Origin: Petunia secreta | Lineage: Eukaryota; Streptophyta; Magnoliopsida; Solanales; Solanaceae | Length of the DNA stretch: 64,000 bases | Reading direction: 5' to 3' | Assembly (NCBI GenBank): GCA_029990175.1 | Contig: JARKIP010000021.1 | Location: 22,201,501-22,265,500 of the forward strand | Notes under the pieces: model-generated | The model's input: only the letters and a program-made list of their open reading frames with translations | What the model was told of the DNA's origin: nothing | The model's database searches: none | In this document: one piece after another, positions 24,718-34,850 of the stretch | Layout: every line of letters begins with the position of its first letter | Position numbering within the stretch: the first letter of the stretch is position 1 | Translations under genes and position numbers: made by a program

Positions 24718-25371
24718 TGATATGATCCTAACTAGGATTAGGAAAATAACAAGAAAGTAAATTGATAAAAGCAAGACCCAATATGAGTTGATTTAGAATT
24801 AAGGAAGTGGATTTGGAAAAACTGGCCTAATCACCCCCTTAAGACAACAACCAAAAAGAACCTATACTATTTTGTCCTCAATTGAATCAACATTCAATTG
24901 CAAACCAAGAAAATAAAGTGCTCAAGCAACATGTTTAGCCATTGTTCACTCACATTCATATTCATCATCAAAGTCTAACTAATGAATAAACCCCTCCATT
25001 AGCCTATTTATAGTAGGGACTAAATACAATGAAGGAATGGACTAAAAAGCCCCTAATTGCTGATTCTACCAAGCTGCCCAGACGCCTTCATCGCGATCGC
25101 GTGGGGTGTCTCGCGATTGCGCCTTGTGAGCAGAAGCTTCTTCACGATCACGTGTGGTGTATCGCGATCGCGCAGTGGAGCGGATTTCTTCTGCGCGATC
25201 ACGCGTATTGCTTCGCGATCGCGTAGACACAGATTCCAGTGAGCTCTCATTTGCTTGTTTGGCCAGTCCCTTGGCTTGATTCTTGGTTTCCAAGCCCTTT
25301 TGAAGTATTCCAAGCTCCGGATGTCGAGCGTGAATCCTCCATGGCTCCGAGTACTCATTCGAATCGCATCA
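24718..25371 (-). mobile_element. Solo LTR nested in the copia primer-binding region
   Basis: The segment starts TGATATGATCC and ends GAATCGCATCA, an imperfect inverted terminus with TG..CA ends. It is flanked on both sides by TAACG (24713-24717 and 25372-25376), a 5-bp target-site duplication. The only TATA-like signal (ACTATAAATAGGC near 25000-25020) is on the minus strand, which suggests minus orientation. It contains no coding sequence, so it is best read as a solo LTR left by recombination. Removing it and one TAACG restores the copia primer region next to its LTR. Confidence 0.85.
25085..25230. repeat. CGCGATCGCG quasi-palindrome cluster
   Basis: Within the solo LTR, variants of the self-complementary word CGCGATCGCG or CGCGATCACG recur about eight times in ~145 bp, in pairs around short spacers (e.g. 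GTGGGGTGTCT, GTGGTGTAT). It is the most CpG-dense spot in this part of the window and can fold into many alternative hairpins. Confidence 0.85.
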
Positions 25372-25376
25372 TAACG

Positions 25377-25807
25377 TGTTGTAAAACTAATACTAGTAAA
25401 GTAGTGCAAGAACAAAATCAAAATATATGAGAGGAGAAGGAAGAACTTATATTATTCTCAAAGTGTTTCAAGTGTGCCTTCCATAGACAAAGTGTCTTCT
25501 ATTTATAGGACACTAATACATAGGAAGTTACAAGTCATCCCAAAGGTTACAAGAATTAAGAGGTTCCTAAATGAGTAATTAAGTAGGAAGACTAAGGTGG
25601 GTATTAAACCATAGGTTACAAGTGAATAATGGTGAGTAGTGAAGTAAAAGAGGAAAAGGTCGCCGATTGCTACTAAAAACCTAACAGAACTTTTCAAAAT
25701 GTGGGTTAATAAACCACTTGTCTAGGTCAGGGTTGAGAATTGGGGGGCCGCGCCCTACCCCGTCGGCTGATCATCTATATTTACAATAAATACATGAATT
25801 TGTAACA
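25377..25807 (-). repeat. 5' LTR of minus-strand copia element, with extra block
   Basis: Matches 19547-19845 but carries about 130 extra bases between GAGTAGTG and ATCATCT (about 25639-25768). The block ends in a GC-rich phrase, GGGGGGCCGCGCCC. Either this copy gained the block or the partner lost it. Confidence 0.85.
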
Positions 25808-25873
25808 ACTGCAACAAATATATGTTGGCTTGAACGAATACAAATTGAGAGGTGATATTAGCAGAATGAACAA

Positions 25874-25977
25874 TCTAAAGGATTGCTAAGAAATTTTTTA
25901 TAACTTCAAGGATTGAACTTTAGAAAAAAAGGGTCAAAAGTTAGAAATTGAAAAGTTCATAGATACAATAATTAGAA
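25874..25977 (+). repeat. 104-bp direct repeat, left copy
   Basis: Identical, base for base as read by eye, to 27059-27162. It begins TCTAAAGGATTGC and ends CAATAATTAGAA. The two copies flank the fold-back element between them. Confidence 0.95.
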
Positions 25978-27058
25978 GGCAGAATACATAGATGGCCCCT
26001 CGAAGTTGGCTTCAATTCCCAGTTAGACGCTCATACTTTCCAAATGACCAGATAGACACCTCTTCTTGACAGAGGTGCGTCTAGTAAATACCTTACGCTG
26101 ACATGGCAAAACGTATGTGTTTCCCTCAACTCTAGGCGCGTGGGGCTCCATATTTCGTCTTATCTCTTTTTAATAATGTAAATTTATTTGTGGGTCCCAC
26201 TTGAAAAACTTTAATAAAACAAAAAGTTTCCAAACTTCTTCAACCTCAGCACACCTCCTCCGATCCTTTGCTCACTGCATTTCTCCATAGCTTTCTCCAA
26301 ATAACACCTTTTGTCCAAAAATTTAGCATATTTGAAAGCAACCAACAAATCACAAGCAAGATAAATTTCAAAATCAGATCATCATAATCGAAATCAAAAT
26401 GGTTGACAAATAAATCACCACCACCTGATTCAAAGAAAAAAGATAAAGCAAAAAAAAAAAAAAAAACCTTCCATGGCTGCGCTTTTTTAATTCGAATAGA
26501 TATAAAAGTGAGGAACAGACCATGGAAATCTTTTTTGAATCTTTTTTAAAAAGCCTCTGGTTATCTTGTTGAAGCTTTTTGAACCTTCCATGGCTACCCC
26601 TTTTTAAAGCTTTTTGAAAAAGCTTCCATGGCTACCCCTTTTTGAATTCAAACACCAATGTGTAAACGGAGGGAGGGGAAAGAAGATGTAGTTTTGAGAC
26701 GATTTAGAGTAATTAGACACGGCGAGGGAAGGGTAACGAGTGGTAATAAAGAAGGAGGGGGTGGGGAGGGATATGGATGATTTGATATTTTGGAGGATAA
26801 GATGTAGAATTAAAATTGATATTTGGTTTATTTTGGGAATATTGAATTCTATTTTTTTTTAATAATAGGTGATTTCTCTTTAAATAACACGTGTCAATGT
26901 TCTATTGGGCTATTTTACACGTCACCAGCAAGTGAGACTCACACAAATGAACAAACAAATAGATGTGTTCACGAGATACACCTCTGCCAAAAAAAGTGTC
27001 TATCTGGTCCATTGAAAAGTACGAGTGTCTAACTGGGAATTGAGGCCAACTTCGAGTG
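25978..27058. mobile_element. Fold-back (long-TIR) element with truncated right end
   Basis: The left end (from about 25996, CTCGAAGTTGGCTTCAATT) is matched in inverted orientation by the right end (..AATTGAGGCCAACTTCGAG, to about 27056). The similarity extends ~90 bp inward through CCCAGTTAGAC, ATGACCAGATAGACAC and AGAGGTG. The left end has an extra ~18 bases (GGCAGAATACATAGATGG) with no counterpart at the right, where the 104-bp repeat starts abruptly. The interior is non-coding and contains a duplicated phrase, CCATGGCTACCCCTTTTT, at 26590 and 26627. It is most like a non-autonomous Mutator-type or similar DNA transposon, but no clean target-site duplication is visible. Confidence 0.7.
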
Positions 27059-27162
27059 TCTAAAGGATTGCTAAGAAATTTTTTATAACTTCAAGGATTG
27101 AACTTTAGAAAAAAAGGGTCAAAAGTTAGAAATTGAAAAGTTCATAGATACAATAATTAGAA
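27059..27162 (+). repeat. 104-bp direct repeat, right copy
   Basis: Identical to 25874-25977. The flanking bases differ (G before and T after here, A before and G after in the left copy), so the repeat is exactly 104 bp. Confidence 0.95.
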
Positions 27163-28753
27163 TATACCCAAATGGGTCAGAATATCATTTTCGGGAGATT
27201 TCATGTCAAAGTCATAATACGATTTTGGTCGAGTGACATCATTGACGGCAAGTGTATTTTCTCTCGTGTTTATCTATTTCCGTCGTCTCAATTTATACGA
27301 CGATTTTTTTATTTTAAAAGTCAATTAAAATTTTTTTATTGTGATTTTCTCGTATTTCTTTCAAAAATTTTAAATTCTTAATTATTATAACTTATAATAG
27401 TTTTAGTTAGTTTCGAATATGTAATATTATTTAAAAAAAAGTCTAAAAAAGTATGTCCGTATTAACAATCAAAATTAAGAAATTTGACTGTGAAATAAAT
27501 TTAGATAGCACGGCTCTTATTTACTTTATCATTTTGGTGCATCAAATGGAGAACTTTACTAAGGGAGAGACTCACAACTTGAGTTTATAGAAGCTTTTAG
27601 GGGGTCACTACTCACAACAACATGCATTCTTCTCCTTTCCCTTGCTATTACATGCAACTGTTGTGTCTGCACAGCAGTACTTCCTATTTTAGCTTTTTAC
27701 CCAACTTTTCTTTCTTTTTATCCATTGTCTTCCAACTCTTTACTTTCTCAAATCTTATCAAATTTCAAATAAAACAGTAGTAACAGGTATATTTTTATTA
27801 AATAAACCTAATTAAAGTCTCTAATTAGAGATTGTCAACATTTATTCACATGATCATGGCTCCGACCGTTATGCTTGATAGGAGTATTGGCAGATTTTTA
27901 TTAAATACACAATATTAAGTCATGTAATCATTATATAAACATCTCCCCCTTTATATGTATCTCATTGTATTCCAAAAAGCAATAACAATCACTTCTTCTC
28001 TCTTATTTTTACCACTTGCCTTGCAATTATTTCATAAGTTCTTATGATCGGAACCTGTCCTACGAACACGCAGATGTGCAATTCCATTTGCTTATTTCCT
28101 TTTACTTTGTCGCTTATTATTATCTTTATCGCTATTTCAATATTGTTTTGATACAATTATATTACTTGAGGTCTAAAATATAAATTCAATTGATTAACCT
28201 ATTTAGCCAATTTTAAAGTTAAACGTAAAGGAAAGCAAAACTTCTTTGAAAACTAGTCAGATCCGGAAAAAACCCAGTATTTTATACTCTGATTGATGAA
28301 CAAAATTTTAACATTTCAGTATTTTATTCTGGGATTACTTAAATATGAATCCCAATACAAAATACTGAGATTTTGAACATGTTGGTTCAAAGTCCCAGTA
28401 CAAAATACTGAGACTTTATATATGAAGTCCCGGGACTTTGAACATAATCCCAGTAAAAAATACATTACAGGGACTAATCTGGGTGTTTGTCAATGCTAAC
28501 GGACTGTAAATATGCGCGCGAAAATTTGTCTATTTTTCAATTAAATTTGAAACAGTGAATAGAACTCACTTAAACCGTCCAAAATTGACTAGTTATCAAT
28601 TTTTCACGAAAGCAATCATATTGGCTAAGGAATTCCAAATTGAACACTTCTGATTTCAATGTAAAGGAAAAAGACCAACAAATAAAGAGGCACGTGCGAA
28701 CTCAGTAATTTTGGTAATATAAGAATTTCAAGATCTAAAATTTATACGTACTA
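27163..28753. other. Intergenic DNA
   Basis: No gene is supported. From 28270 to 28470 the word CCCAGTA(C/T)AAAATACTGAG and its inverted form recur about five times, forming an imperfect fold-back cluster. The remainder is AT-rich with scattered homopolymer runs. Confidence 0.4.
28270..28470. repeat. Short CAGTATTTT-type inverted repeat cluster
   Basis: CAGTATTTTAT and its complement ATAC/AAAATACTG appear repeatedly in both orientations, each next to GGGACTT, GGGATTA or TTTGAAC. Adjacent units can pair with one another. Confidence 0.65.
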
Positions 28754-28992
28754 CTACCTCCATTCCAAAATGGTTGTCATAGTTTCCTTATTAGTCCGTT
28801 CCAAAAAGAATGACACAATTCTAAATTTGGAAACATTTTTGAATTGAAACTACTACTTTATCCTTAATGAAATGATTTATAGCCACATATTGATGTATGG
28901 CTTATTTTGGACCACAAATTTCAAAAGTCTTACCATATTTTTTAAACTCCGCTCCAAATCAAACTATGACAACCATTTTGGAACGGATGGAG
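28754..28992. mobile_element. Stowaway-type MITE
   Basis: Starts CTACCTCCATTCCAAAATGG and ends with the inverse CCATTTTGGAACGGATGGAG, flanked by TA on both sides (28752-28753 and 28993-28994). The inverted repeats extend through GTTGTCATAGTTT. The interior is related, in inverted orientation, to the MITE at 56635-56831, sharing a phrase like GGTCTAAAATAAG..GTGTGGCTATAAATCAT. 239 bp, non-coding. Confidence 0.9.
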
Positions 28993-28994
28993 TA

Positions 28995-30926
28995 TATAGC
29001 AGTATTATTTAATTTTATAATTGTCCGGCGATGAGCATTTAATTCATAACCCTTGTCTTGACAAAGGGGAATTCCGACAATGAGTATGATTAGAATTTCT
29101 TTACCTTAAATCAGATAATTTGGAAAAAATATAAATTTGATTGTTCTAAGTCAGCAACAACTAGCAAAAGGCAGTCAGTTGCCGGTCATTGGCAGCGGTA
29201 AGAATCTGGTCATATAATCTTTTAACTACTATCATCTTCCATTTGCTAATTGTCACTTCATGTCGTTATAAGAATTATTAGATGCCTAATTAAAGGGATA
29301 AAAGAAAATGCAAAGGAAAAATACCATTTGATCATTGAACTCGTACGAAAAGCATATGAAAGGACCAAAGGGCATGATGATCACTTGCGAAGGGAACCCT
29401 ATTTTTTGCTAGTGGTTAATGTGGCTATTTTTGCTGTCTAATCCACCGAAAGGTTAACTCTCTACTCGCAGCTTAATAAGTTTGAGTTCAGTATTAAAAA
29501 AAAAAAAAAAAAAAAAACAAACAAACAAACAAACAAACAAACAAACAAAGAGAATTGACTTCATCAGATTCCATCAGTCCATAGTAGACTTAAGATTGTA
29601 CACAATTATTAAGTACATATATATTTGATATATACAGTTAAAACTATTTATAGCAGTTATCATCTATATTCTATACAATGGAGTTTAGTATTATATCATA
29701 ACAGCAAAGTTCTTTTAAACCGATTTTTCATATTATTTAATATTATATGTCCTTCAATTATCATTTTCTATAGTGGAAGAATATTTCGAGACAATAAAGT
29801 CAATTATAAAAGTATTTAACTGTTTTTCGTAATCTAAACAGTGTTAATATTCTTATTACAAGAATGATACAAAGAGAGTGAGCTCACTCAATCTTTTGTG
29901 AATAATTTATGTTATATATTCTTCTTTAAGAAACTAATTTAAATTTCAACAAAAAAACAAATATCACTTCTGGACAAACTGGAAATTAAATGATATTGCC
30001 ATTTTGTGTTGTTTTAATCCACAAATGGATTATTGTCAATACATAACCACACTCCCTCCCTCAATTCCCCTTCCTTATCCTTCACTGTCAGGAAATTAAA
30101 CATTGTTTATAATATCTAAATAATGGAGAATGAAAAAGGTTAAGAGTTTGATTTGACCTAAGTATATTTAGGTTATTCCTTTGTTTAGCTTTTGTCTCTA
30201 CTTTTTTAAATCATGAAGATCTAGGAAAAAGATTATGTTTGAAATAAGACATGAGGATTGACAGGATGCAATTGATGTTGATTGTTAACAAAAAGAAATT
30301 TCTCATTGAAGGTATTAAATGACTTGTTAATATAAAATATTGTGGACTATTTATGTGGAATCCCAAACTTCATTGGCCGAACTCAAAGGAAAGATGTTTC
30401 CTTCACTTGTGGGTGGAAATCTATCTCACTTCCAACTCTTAACTTCTTCTTTTTTGCCAGTATTCTAATCAATAGTTATATAGTAGTATATTTTATTCTT
30501 AATACTCATAAAAAATTATTTTTCATCACCAATAATATAATATTTTTCCAAAGTTAATTTCTACAAACTAACCTATTTTTCAAAGAGAAGTATATCAGAA
30601 AAAATGACTTTCGTTGTCCCAAAACATCGGGAAATGATTATTTCGGATATTTTTGAATCATGCACAAATATCCAAGTAATGGATTGAGCCTCAATGACGA
30701 AATGGGCTTTTCTAGGACAAAAAAAACAAAAGTTATTGCAAAAAATGTCACCCGTTTGTCTCCAAAATTGACTGGTTATATGAATTTGTTGCATTTTTTC
30801 ATAATTTTAGCAAAATGAACTCTTCTTTCGTTCCTTCCTTCCTTTCTTTTTTGAAGTACTGTGTAGGCAAAACTTCATGGCGGCTGAGAGAATGTAGGAA
30901 GAGGTCGAGGATAATTACTGCCTAAA
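28995..30926. other. Intergenic DNA, no gene seen
   Basis: AT-rich. It contains an A-run followed by a run of ACAA/AAAC tetranucleotides (29494-29548). The longest open frames are under 75 codons and resemble nothing I know. Confidence 0.4.
29494..29548. repeat. Poly(A) plus (ACAA)n tract
   Basis: About 20 A residues followed by roughly seven ACAA/AAAC tetranucleotides. This could be the tail of an old retroposon, but no body is recognisable upstream. Confidence 0.85.
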
Positions 30927-30939
30927 CTAAACTGCAATT

Positions 30940-31150
30940 ATCTGGAAGATTGGGGAAAGGGTGAGGGCAAGTGTTGCATTGCAAGACTTCAAGGCAATTA
31001 GCTTATCTGGGAGACAGGGGAAGAGGTGATGGCAAGTGTTGCCAAGCAATATTTCAAGGCAATTAGCTGGGAGAACGTGGGAAGGAGGAGGGCATGTGTT
31101 TCCTAGCAAGACTTCGAGGAAATTAGCTAGGAGAACGTGTGAAGGAGGAG
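30940..31150. repeat. ~60-65 bp tandem repeat array
   Basis: The phrase CAATTAGCT(G)GGAGAACGTG..GGAGGGCAAGTGTTGC..AAGACTTCAAGG recurs head to tail at 30996, 31061 and 31121, giving a period of 60-65 bp. The minus frame across it yields a repeated PPPSHVLLAN..LEVLLGNTC peptide, which I regard as a by-product of the repeat. Confidence 0.8.
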
Positions 31151-31364
31151 GGCTCAACACGCCCTCTCACGTGCGAGCCTGATTCTTTTTCATGAGCCAA
31201 GGTGGAAATTCTTTTCAATATTGGGTGGCTCTGAGACTCGATCTCAAGACATCTGTCTGCTGTGATACTATGCAGACTTGTGTCACCATCTTATCTAAAA
31301 GCTTAAGCTGTTAGATATGATACACTTTGTTTATTTAATTACTTTCTCAACAAGTATTGCCCAT

Positions 31365-31660
31365 GAAGATTGTGGGAAGGGGTCGGGGTAAGTGCTACTT
31401 AGGTAGATTTCAAAGTAATTAGCTGGAAGATTGTGGGAAGTGGTCGAGCGCAAGTGCTGCCTACGCTATACTTTAAGAAAACTAATTAGATATTAGGGTT
31501 GAGGGCAAGTGCTGCTTAGGCTAGACTTTAAGACAACTAACTAGGATATTTGAGTCTAGGACAAGTGTTGCATAGCCACGACTTCAAGGCAATTAGCTAG
31601 GAGAACGTGGGGAGGGGGAGGGGAGACAAGTGCGGCCTAGGCCAGTCTTCTAGATGGAAA
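31365..31660. repeat. Second block of the same tandem repeat
   Basis: More diverged copies of the 60-65 bp unit, with phrases such as GGCAAGTGCTGC(C/T)TA and AATTAGCTAGGAGAACGTGG. They are separated from the first block by ~210 bp of unrelated sequence. Confidence 0.7.
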
Positions 31661-32496
31661 AAAATGGAAGGAGGGGATGCTACGCGTCATTTATATGACT
31701 CATAGGAGTTTTTCTATCCAAAATTTATTCATTAAACTATCCGGAGGTTATTTTTTGCTAAATCGCCGTAATGAAGGTCAAAAAGGCAAACTATTGGCTA
31801 TGATGCCATAGTTCTGCAATTTTGAGGAAGGGAGATTTACGGAATAAGGATACTTTAGTGCTCATATTTAACTTTTAACCCTTCTATTAAATTATTAACC
31901 TCAGTGTTAGAACTTGGAGGCAGACAGGTCACTAGAATTTCAGTTCAACACAATCCGGATAAGTCCTTGCGGATCGCCTTAAAGGTCATTTTTGCACAAA
32001 TTCTTCCGCCATAGCAAAAACTTAAACATTGATTTTGACAGGACCACTCGGCCAAGCTTTTTTATTGAGGAAGTACTTATAAAAGCCCAGTGGTCCTGCC
32101 AAGGTACAAGAAGGTTTTTCAGAGGCATATGTCGGCAGTGTTTTAATGATGGGTATGAGATAACAAAAGTATGTGTTGGTGAGAGTAGGTTGATAGGTTG
32201 TTTTCCTACGTAAAGCAGTATCATCAAATAATACAATATCATTTCATCGGAAGAATAAGAGTTTTTTACACTATCTATGAAATTAAAAGTATTTACCAAC
32301 CTACCCATTTATTACTGTATATTTTTGTTATATCTTATGGGTGTATACCTTCATAAATAATAGTATACAAGTCTAGATGGATAGGACATGTAAATAGTTT
32401 ATGGGTATGACTTGTAAATATGAAACTTATGGGTAGAGATGGGTAAATATTTTGATTTTAATGGGTATTTTTGTAAACTTCCCTTGGAATAAAGCA
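31661..32496. other. Intergenic DNA
   Basis: No supported gene. Around 32040 and 32090 the words AGGACCACT and AGTGGTCCT form an inverted pair ~55 bp apart. Frames here are short and unremarkable. Confidence 0.35.
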
Positions 32497-32505
32497 TTAT
32501 TTTAG

Positions 32506-33346
32506 GAGTTTAAGTTTGACACACTGTCAGTGTATAATTTTTTTACACCATCAGGTCATTTTGACCTGCTATAGCAGGTTACAAACCTTTTTCCTATATT
32601 TTATTTCTTTTTCCCTATATTTTATTTCTTTTTCTAAAATTTACGCACTGGCTTTTCTATTTCCCCCTCTTCCCTTCTAACTCGTCTTCCTCAATCTCGC
32701 CAAAAATTTCTTCGTTGGCTACTTCCACCTAAACCCTCTTTTTAACTTCTCCTTCAAATCTTATATACTTCAAAGCATGGAGTTCAAACAACTTTCTAGT
32801 GTTAAATATTCTAACACTTAATGAAGATTAGTAGAATACGTTTGGAGAAACTCAAAACGTATCTTTTGAATGCTTAATAAATGATAAAAAAATTAAATCC
32901 TACACAACAGCCACAATGGTGGAAGGACACGGCCAACTTACAGTCTGTTAAAGACACACATGACAACACATAATTCTGTAAAATAAGTTTCTTGAAATTT
33001 AGAAATTTTGGGGCATACAAGAATTATTACGCTTCTTACCGTATGAGACCTACTAAAACTTCAACTTGGTAATTTTACCATATTGAGAACCCCATGGAAT
33101 AGTTCCATGAAGAATGGCAGAATAGCGAAAAGGGAACCATTGATTTATTACTAATTTTGGTTATAGCGTACAAATAGGATTGCCTTTAATGACCTTTTTT
33201 TTAAAAAAAAAAAAAAAGAAAAGAATTGGAGTTATGTTTAAAAAAAGGGAATATAACTTAACGAAAGTTAATTATTGAGATTACCTTTAAAATGATCCGA
33301 TAGTGTAAAAAATTTTGTACACCAACCGTGCGTCAAACTTAAACTC
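32506..33346. mobile_element. Mutator-like element, non-autonomous (841 bp)
   Basis: The left end GAGTTTAAGTTTGAC and the right end GTCAAACTTAAACTC are perfect inverted repeats. Similarity continues inward for ~50 bp (GTGTA..TTTTTTACACCATC against GATAGTGTAAAAAATTTT). The element is flanked by the perfect 9-bp target-site duplication TTATTTTAG (32497-32505 and 33347-33355). A 9-bp duplication with long terminal inverted repeats is the Mutator (MULE) pattern. No transposase reading frame is present. Confidence 0.9.
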
Positions 33347-33403
33347 TTATTTTAGAATGTAATGTACGACACATATATAATTAATGAAACCTTGATTCAC
33401 GAA

Positions 33404-33795
33404 GGTTGTGTTTGGTCTAAAAAGTATTTTCTTGAAAAGTGAATTTGATACTTATTTTTTTGTGTTTGGTTGCCAAAAAATAAAATATTTTTTCTAGCCA
33501 TCTAATAAAGAGTAGGATGGAGGTGTTGGTGGGGGTATGAGGTAGGGGGTGCACGTGGGGGTGGGGTAAAGGGTGGAGATATGGCGTAAGGTGGGTGGGT
33601 GTGGAGTAGGAGGTGGGGGTAGGTGTAGGGTGGGAGGTAAAATGGGGGGTGGTGAAAGAAGACAATGGGGTAAATTCTCATGAAAAATATTTTCTTCCAA
33701 TTAATGGAAAATAAATTGTTCTGATTGAAATCGACCAAACATGAGAAAATTAAAAAATATTTTTTGAATAATATTTTCCTCATACCAAACACACC
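33404..33795. mobile_element. Fold-back MITE with G-rich centre
   Basis: The ends GGTTGTGTTTGGT and ACCAAACACACC are inverted. The inner flanks also pair: AGTATTTTCTTGAAAAGTGAA-type against ..AATATTTTCCTCA. The centre (33520-33660) is a strongly strand-asymmetric G-rich run of GGGGGT/GGGGTG units. The ends are like those of solanaceous hAT-type MITEs, but I see no clear 8-bp duplication. Confidence 0.65.
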
Positions 33796-34263
33796 AGAAA
33801 TGTAGAAAGTTTGATCTAAACTACACGAGACCAAAAAAAATGCAGCAAATAACTAATATGTTATAGAGTTTGTTAAAATATGATAATATATAGTGTAAAA
33901 TTCTTTACTCACTATAAAGTTGTATAGAGCCCATTTGGATTAGCTAATGAGATTTTTACACAAAAGTACAAGTTTTAGAGCTTAATTACCAAACATAGCA
34001 ACATTTTAGCAAAATTACCCTATATAAAGGAAAACACAAGTTAATTACAAATATAGCAAAAACATAGCAATATTTTCTCATGACATTCCAAACCCTTACA
34101 TTCTTCCTTCTATTTCTCCCACTATCATTTTTGCTCATCTCACTTCCCTCTATTGCACTTTTACTTCTATTATTTCCCCAAATTTCACTTCTACTTCTCT
34201 CATTTCCCCAAATTTCAATTTTTCTCATCCCATCCTCGATGTATCTCGTTGAATCTTATTATT

Positions 34264-34850
34264 TCTGCACCGTATCAACTGTTTCTGCATCGTATCAACT
34301 GTTTCTGCAGCACCGTATCTAGTTGTTTCTGCACCGTTTCGGTTCATTTCTGTACAGTATCAAATCGTTTCTGCACCGTATCAGACTGTTTTAAACTGTA
34401 TCAAGTCCCGTTTCAGACCGTATCAGACTGTTTTAAACTGTATCAAGTCTCATTTCAGACCGTATCAGAATGTTTTACTGTATCAACTGTTTCTGCATCG
34501 TATTAACTGTTTCTGCAGCACCGTATCTAGCTGTTTCTGCACCGTTTCGGTTCATTTCTGTACTGTATCAAACTGTTTCTGCACCGTATCAGACTGTTTT
34601 AAACTGTATCAAGTCTCGTTTCAGACCGTATCAGATTGTTTTAAACTGTATCAAGTCTCATTTCAGACCGTATCAGAATATTTTAAACTGTATCAAGTCT
34701 CGTTTCAGACCGTATCAGATTGTTTTAAACTGTATCAAGTCTCATTTCAGACCGTATCAGAATGTTTTACTGTATCAAGTCCTGTTTCATACCGTATCAG
34801 ACTGTTTTAAATTGTATCAAGTCTCATTTAAGACCGTATCAGACTGTTTC
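34264..34850 (+). repeat. 42-bp minisatellite with ~210-bp higher-order unit
   Basis: The basic unit reads CCGTATCAGACTGTTTTAAA then CTGTATCAAGTCTCGTTTCA and is 42 bp. Each unit is itself two diverged ~21-bp halves, each with a GTATCA. A block of five units starting TGTTTCTGCATCGTAT is repeated ~210 bp downstream, a second-order duplication. Because 42 is divisible by three, one frame stays open (34470-34994) and encodes a repeated FRPYQIVLNCIKS peptide. I do not treat this as a gene. Confidence 0.92.

Larger units (their letters stand above)
19547..25807 (-). mobile_element. Decayed Ty1/copia element, minus orientation, with nested solo LTR
   Basis: LTRs lie at 19547-19845 (3' LTR) and 25377-25807 (5' LTR). 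Both are flanked by the same 5-mer ACTGC (19542-19546 and 25808-25812), a perfect target-site duplication. A polypurine tract (AAGGGGAAG on the minus strand, 19846-19855) abuts the 3' LTR. RNase H lies next to it, and RT, IN and gag remnants follow to the right, all broken by stops. The 5' LTR is about 130 bp longer than the 3' LTR because of a GC-rich block at about 25639-25768. The primer-binding region (24679-24717) is separated from the 5' LTR by a 654-bp solo LTR. Confidence 0.9.

Noticed and set aside
25085..25230. GC-rich palindromes as a replication origin or bacterial contamination
   Set aside because: The cluster is inside a plant solo LTR with a target-site duplication on both sides.
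30927..31160. Minus frame encoding PPPSHVLLAN repeats
   Set aside because: Translation of the 60-65 bp tandem repeat, with no independent evidence for a gene.
33417..33834. Pro/His/Thr-rich minus frames
   Set aside because: They arise from the C-rich complement of the G-rich MITE core. Three frames are open at once, which indicates composition rather than coding.
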